Origin: Dicyema japonicum
Lineage: Eukaryota > Dicyemida > Rhombozoa > Dicyemidae
Assembly (NCBI GenBank): GCA_011109175.1
Contig: RDEW01000005.1
Coordinates: forward strand, 1,428,324 to 1,492,323
Direction: 5' to 3'
Length of the DNA stretch: 64,000 nt
Positions 59,870 through 64,000 of this stretch are shown here, in pieces. The notes beneath the pieces are model-generated. The model was not told the DNA's origin. It searched no databases and saw only the letters and a program-made list of their open reading frames with translations. Made by a program: the position numbers and the translations under genes. Positions within the stretch are counted from its first letter, which is position 1. Each line of letters starts with the position of its first letter.

Positions 59870-61275
59870 ATTTTAATATTTTGTATTTCTGAGATAGGCT
59901 GGTCTGAACGTCGCCTATATTGCACGAAATGTCTGTCTAGTTCATGGATGCGAGCCCTTCTTTCTTCAAGTGATCATAGCCGAGGTGACTAAAGAGACAC
60001 TATAAATCCAAGATCATGAACAAAGGAAATGTCTGCTCCACCAAAGGTACGGGTTAGAATATCGTCATGTCCAAAATTGAAAGATATTGGGTGATTTCCG
60101 AAGCTGTTCGTATAGGATGATGTTAATATGATAATGATGTTGATAATAATATTTTTAATAAGTATTGTTAAGGATTTTGTGTTACCTCATTATGATAAGA
60201 AAGATTACACCATTTTGTAAAGTTACCTCAAAATATGTTTAACAAAAGGTTTTTTGGGAAACACGGAAGTCGAGTACTATACTTCTTTCTCCCTCTTGAC
60301 ATTCAATTTCTGGGGGTACCTGGAAACCAAGAGAACTTTGTAGGACCTTTAAATACAAAATATAGTTCGGATGCTTTCGAAAGAAAATTAACTTTCAAAA
60401 TACAAAGTATCGTTCGGATTCCTTCGAACGTCCCTTAGCCATTAGAAAGAATATATTAATAAGAGAATTGTTAAAAATAATTTTTCATCAAATTTGAATC
60501 ATTAAAAAATTATGTTGATACTATGTTTATCTGAGTGTGCAGCAACTTGGCGCAGTTTATTTATTAACCCCAGGCTTACAATCTTTGGTAAGCTCAGCAC
60601 AACAGTCACAACTAATTAATCCAAGGAAGAACCCCAGAAACGTCTGTTTGTGCGACCAAATCCACCAAGTCCATCATAGACTTCCGCTTCCGAAGAAAGG
60701 TAGAGAACTAGGTCTGCCTTCATCTATTTTGTCGCACGTCTTACCGTCGCAGTTTTCATAATGGAATATCTTCACCAGTGGATTTGGCAGAGATACTTTG
60801 TGTAGTATTGAGGGAGCTATTAAAATGCTCAAAAAATTCTCAAGAGAAATTTTAAAAATCATATAATTATGTTTTATAATGAACAAAAAATTACTTGGTC
60901 GATTTATAAATTTTCTGATATTTATATTATTCATTTTAGATTCAATAAATACCATTTTTTTATTAAAATAAATGCCATTTTTAGAAATTTTAGTTGCCAT
61001 AACAACGAGGTTTATCTGTCTAAAATGGCACCAAAAATATCATTTGTTCTTTTCCACACTCATAGGGCATTCCATTTATCTTTCTTCTTGCGAGCTCAAA
61101 CGAGGGAAGGATTCAGGAGACATAAGAAACCCTAAGTTCCTAACGAAGGAAGCGTCAAGCATACCCAGGTGGTTCGAATCTGGTCCGACCCAAAAAAAAA
61201 ATTGGAAGACAATCTGTCTGTGTAGTGAATAAGTTGTAGTAATACTTTATGTGAGAATAAACTATATGTTAGAAA
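59870..61275. other. Gap between RRP8 and plastin
   Basis: No conserved frame recognised. Short frames at 60235-60438 and 60537-60761 show no family motif. Confidence 0.35.
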
Positions 61276-61282
61276 AACCAAG

Positions 61283-63393
61283 TTAAGATGACGTTAGAGA
61301 AAGAATTGAGACACAGACAAGCATTATTTGTTTTGGTTTGCATTCAACGATATCCTCGGGTAAAACGAATGTTTTCCCACCACACTGCCTTATGAGAGAT
61401 AAAATTAGGGTAGCGTTCTTCATTTTAATCTAAGGTAATGGTAGATTTTAACTTGCTCTGAATTTTCATCCACAAAATGATTCAGACCCTTTAAGTCGCC
61501 CCTCATCTTCCTTAAAAGGTCAAATAAGGGCTTTGAATTTGAAAATTCATTTGACCTGAAATTTCTGACTTTCGACTCTAGCTACACATCAGCCTTCAAA
61601 ATACTTTTTTGTTGACCAATGACAGAATTTCCGAGTCGGTTGGTCGTCGACTGTCACGTGACAAACTTACCAGAATTTCTAAAAGATTGTAATTCATAAC
61701 TTGCCAAATCAAAGCTAGTGGGTATTAAATCTCAGAAAACCAAGAGTCAGCTGTCTATTTCCGTTGTAAATATCTGGTCCTGATATATTTACGGTGGAAA
61801 GGTTAAACACAGTTTTCGCCAAATCCACCACGTGGTTGCAATTTTCTTTATAAAATTAAAATCAAATTACCAATTTTTTTGAATTTATTCCTATTTTCAT
61901 CAAATTTTTGTGTGACTTTTTTCCAATTTACAGTCCCCCTTTGATTTTATCATAAATCTTCAAAATGGCTAACCCGTCCCTCAAATCATAGTATAAATAA
62001 TTAATATTCAAGTCAAATGAATTCATCCAATTTCGAATAGCTGACATTATACTAGAACAAACCTTTTTCCTCCCTCGTCTCTTCGATTACTGGCAGATCT
62101 TCCTGTCTGTCTTCCAGATTTGGGAAATTATTAAATAAATATCCCAGAAAGCCATAATTGAGTTTTGAGTTCCCATTTATAATGTCCTCCGGCTTTACGA
62201 AGACGTCTGCCTCGATTTTCTTGGCCTCTTTCAAAACTGCACGAGCGTTTTCAAGCCAAAACTCTCTCTAAATATTAAATGGTTTATTTTTACACGAGAT
62301 TTTGTTAAAGGCAGATTTACAGTTCCATATTTCTTGACAAAACTGTTTTCCACGTCCTTGGGTGCGATTTGATTAATTAGGTGGGAATATATCTCCCCGT
62401 CCTAAATTAATGCCGACAAGCAACCATAATATCATTTGGAAAAGAATTTAATCTGCGACTGGTCGTAGACTTTGATAGCTGATAGTTAACCCACAAAATA
62501 ATTAATTCTTCAGGACTCATACGAGCCAAGTCTTCCAAGGTCATATTAGTGTCCTTTGTTAGCAGGAAAAGATTGGGATGATCGATTAGATTTATGTTTG
62601 ATAGCAACATTCGCTGGGTTGAGTAAGTTAATCAAACCTTGATTAACTGCCACACTAAGCCTAGAATAATTGTTGTATTCTGATCTATTATGTCCTGAGC
62701 TCCAACATTGACGACACAACATCCAATGGCTTCCGATGAGGTCACTGCAAGAGAGCAGTTTTCGTATTTTTTAAAGAGGGACATATCCTTGTCACGATTT
62801 ATAAGTCTTTCGTCGATTGTGTTGGGGACTGTGGCATTTACCATATAACTGGAATATACGTGGTTAATGCTACCATAAAATAAGGCCATTGTCAAGCGAT
62901 TGAAAAAAGTTGTTTTGAGTGATCGGCAAATATGACTTTACAGCGTCATCTTGTGAGAATAGTCTGAAATGATAAAAGTGAGTAAACTTTGATATCCAAT
63001 CTGAGAAGCCTATGATCTCAGCAACATAGTAGGTGTGGATGGCTTGATTGTCCTCATCCTTTCTTATGGAAGTATTTATCCCCCTCGTTTCTTTTAAAGA
63101 GACTTTCTTGTGTCTGCTATTCGAATAAATACTGTCACAAATCCGAGGTATTAAATAGACAATACTATTTTCAAGTCATTTAAATTAAAATTATTTTTTT
63201 TCTTCAAAATGCTATTTATTTCCAATTTTAGTTCGTATTTTGCCTTCCTAAAACCAGCATAGACGATGGCATCAAGGAACGTATCCAAGTCACTTCCATT
63301 ATCACTCGACAACTTTAAATTAGTTCAAACTCAGACAGATGGGAATTTTTCAGAAAACTCCTCAATAGCCAAATCATATCCGTCCTCAACCAT
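61283..63393 (-). CDS. Plastin/fimbrin, actin-bundling protein
   Basis: Plastins cross-link actin filaments through four calponin-homology (CH) domains. Minus-strand exons joined across 22-25 nt introns give: GYDLAIEEFSEKF and SDLDTFLDAIVYAGFRKAKY (short N-terminal part, no clear EF-hand loop); CH1 IIGFSDWISKF, VPNTIDERLINRD, AIGCCVVNVGAQDI, ILGLVWQLIKV; CH2 LARMSPEELIILWVNYQL, DVFVKPEDIINGNSKLNYGF; CH3 AIRNWMNSFDLN, YYDLRDGLAILKIYDKIK, VNWKKV, IENCNHVVDL, GNRQLTLGFL; CH4 DSEILSLVNKKVF, FDLLRKMRGD, TLILSLIRQCGGKTFVLPED and IVECKPKQIM, then stop at 61283-61285. The chosen ATG at 63391-63393 begins MVEDGYDLA. One frame break lies at a run of five G (61935-61939) between KIK and VNW. EF-hands seem reduced or lost. 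Confidence 0.92.
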
Positions 63394-63399
63394 TTTTAC

Positions 63400-63900
63400 G
63401 TAATTGATTATGAATAGTGCTTATAATCAGCGCACTTATGCGGCTGTTATATATTTATAGGCAAACCACAATGGAATTTTAATATTATTTTTATGTGACA
63501 TTATTTATAATTATGATTTTTACGTGAGTTGGTAACCATTTTATTTTTAAACTTATTGAATCATTGCCTTAACCCCGGATACACCGATAATTAATGAAAT
63601 GTATCCAGTTCCTACGGTCGTAGAAGCAGCAGAGTCTTTCCAATAGCTCATCCATAACCAACAAAATCGGAAGAACATATCCAGTACTTTCAGTAGTGGG
63701 AAACCTTCAATGGAGAGGGGGAGAGCAATGAGACGGGTGTATCACAAGGCGAATTTCCACCTAAATGATTTACTATTTAGAAATCATTTGGATACGTAAC
63801 ATAACATTTTTATTAGAGACCAAAACATAGCGATAGTTATGGGGGATTACGTTATTAAAAATCTCGTGAGGCCTGGATTTTTTCAATTTTACCTCCTTTA
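63400..63900. other. AT-rich gap upstream of plastin
   Basis: No gene recognised. A phrase near 63750 reads TGVSQGEF in the plus strand, faintly like an RT GVPQGD block, and is not convincing. Confidence 0.3.
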
Positions 63901-63903
63901 GCT

Positions 63904-64000
63904 TCACAGTATCTTCTGAATGAACGTGTCATCCACTTTGGTCCTGAGGAGAAAACCCTCAATCCGTTCCTCTACCACGCTCCTTACTGACTTGATCAGT
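63904..64000 (-). CDS. 3' end of a further minus-strand gene
   Basis: The minus-strand frame entering from the window edge reads LIKSVRSVVEERIEGFLL then DDTFIQKIL before a TGA at 63904-63906. It looks coding, but it is too short to identify and the gene continues beyond the window. Confidence 0.35.
   Translation of the reverse strand, partial: LIKSVRSVVEERIEGFLLRTKVDDTFIQKIL

Noticed and set aside
61115-61192. tRNA-like ggttcgaatc (B-box) sequence
   Set aside because: No A-box, anticodon arm or pairing acceptor stem is found at the right distance upstream; the box alone is chance.
63740-63790. TGVSQGEF as a reverse transcriptase motif
   Set aside because: Only one weak block and no flanking RT motifs; insufficient to call a LINE.

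Overview
This is eukaryotic, AT-rich DNA and almost certainly metazoan. The conserved genes are broken into short exons by extremely short spliceosomal introns. Most introns I resolved are 19-30 nt with GT...AG ends and do not respect frame, so real genes appear as staggered small reading frames. Recognisable products are METTL14, a HECT ubiquitin ligase, a BAZ-type chromatin-remodelling subunit, a nicotinic acetylcholine receptor alpha-like subunit, enolase, RRP8 and plastin/fimbrin. An acetylcholine receptor plus BAZ and METTL14 says animal, and the 22-25 nt introns with a standard genetic code point to a dicyemid (mesozoan) or a similarly reduced animal. The species assignment is inference.

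Layout. 0-3 kb: hAT-like terminus and LINE fragments. 3.2-4.3 kb: METTL14 (+). 4.4-5.35 kb: decayed LINE (-). 6.8-9.65 kb: HECT E3 (+). 10.2-12.6 kb: decayed retroelement with a YLDD reverse transcriptase and a restriction-like nuclease (+). 13.3-16.9 kb: BAZ-like gene (-), possibly reaching 17.4 kb. 18.1-18.6 kb: hAT and retroelement scraps. 20.1-21.5 kb: nAChR alpha-like (+). 21.8-24.1 kb: LINE (+) and an extra copy of its tail. 24.8-26.2 kb: partial duplicate of the BAZ-like gene split by a hAT relic. 26.8-31.5 kb: LINE remnants and two unidentified small genes. 31.8-37.3 kb: cluster of PHD/YLDD retroelement copies. 37.9-38.2 kb: mariner-like relic. 39.8-41.3 kb: repeat gene (-) encoding cysteine-rich, saposin-like units. 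41.7-45.6 kb: LINE debris. 45.9-47.7 kb: enolase (-). 48.2-57.6 kb: nest of transposons, including one apparently intact LINE with a target-site duplication. 57.9-58.8 kb: coiled-coil gene (-). 59.1-59.9 kb: RRP8 (+). 61.3-63.4 kb: plastin (-). 63.9-64.0 kb: tail of another gene (-).

The host genes are unrelated housekeeping, chromatin, RNA-modification and signalling genes. I see no operon-like logic. Roughly half of the window is retrotransposon debris from at least four reverse-transcriptase lineages.

The three most notable observations are: (1) a gene with three tandem 246-bp units, each carrying its own pair of 24-nt (once 23-nt) introns, so exons and micro-introns were amplified together; (2) an intact 980-codon LINE flanked by an exact 13-bp duplication; (3) single-base frame breaks in three otherwise well conserved genes (METTL14, enolase, plastin), two of them at runs of five G, which look more like consensus errors than gene death.
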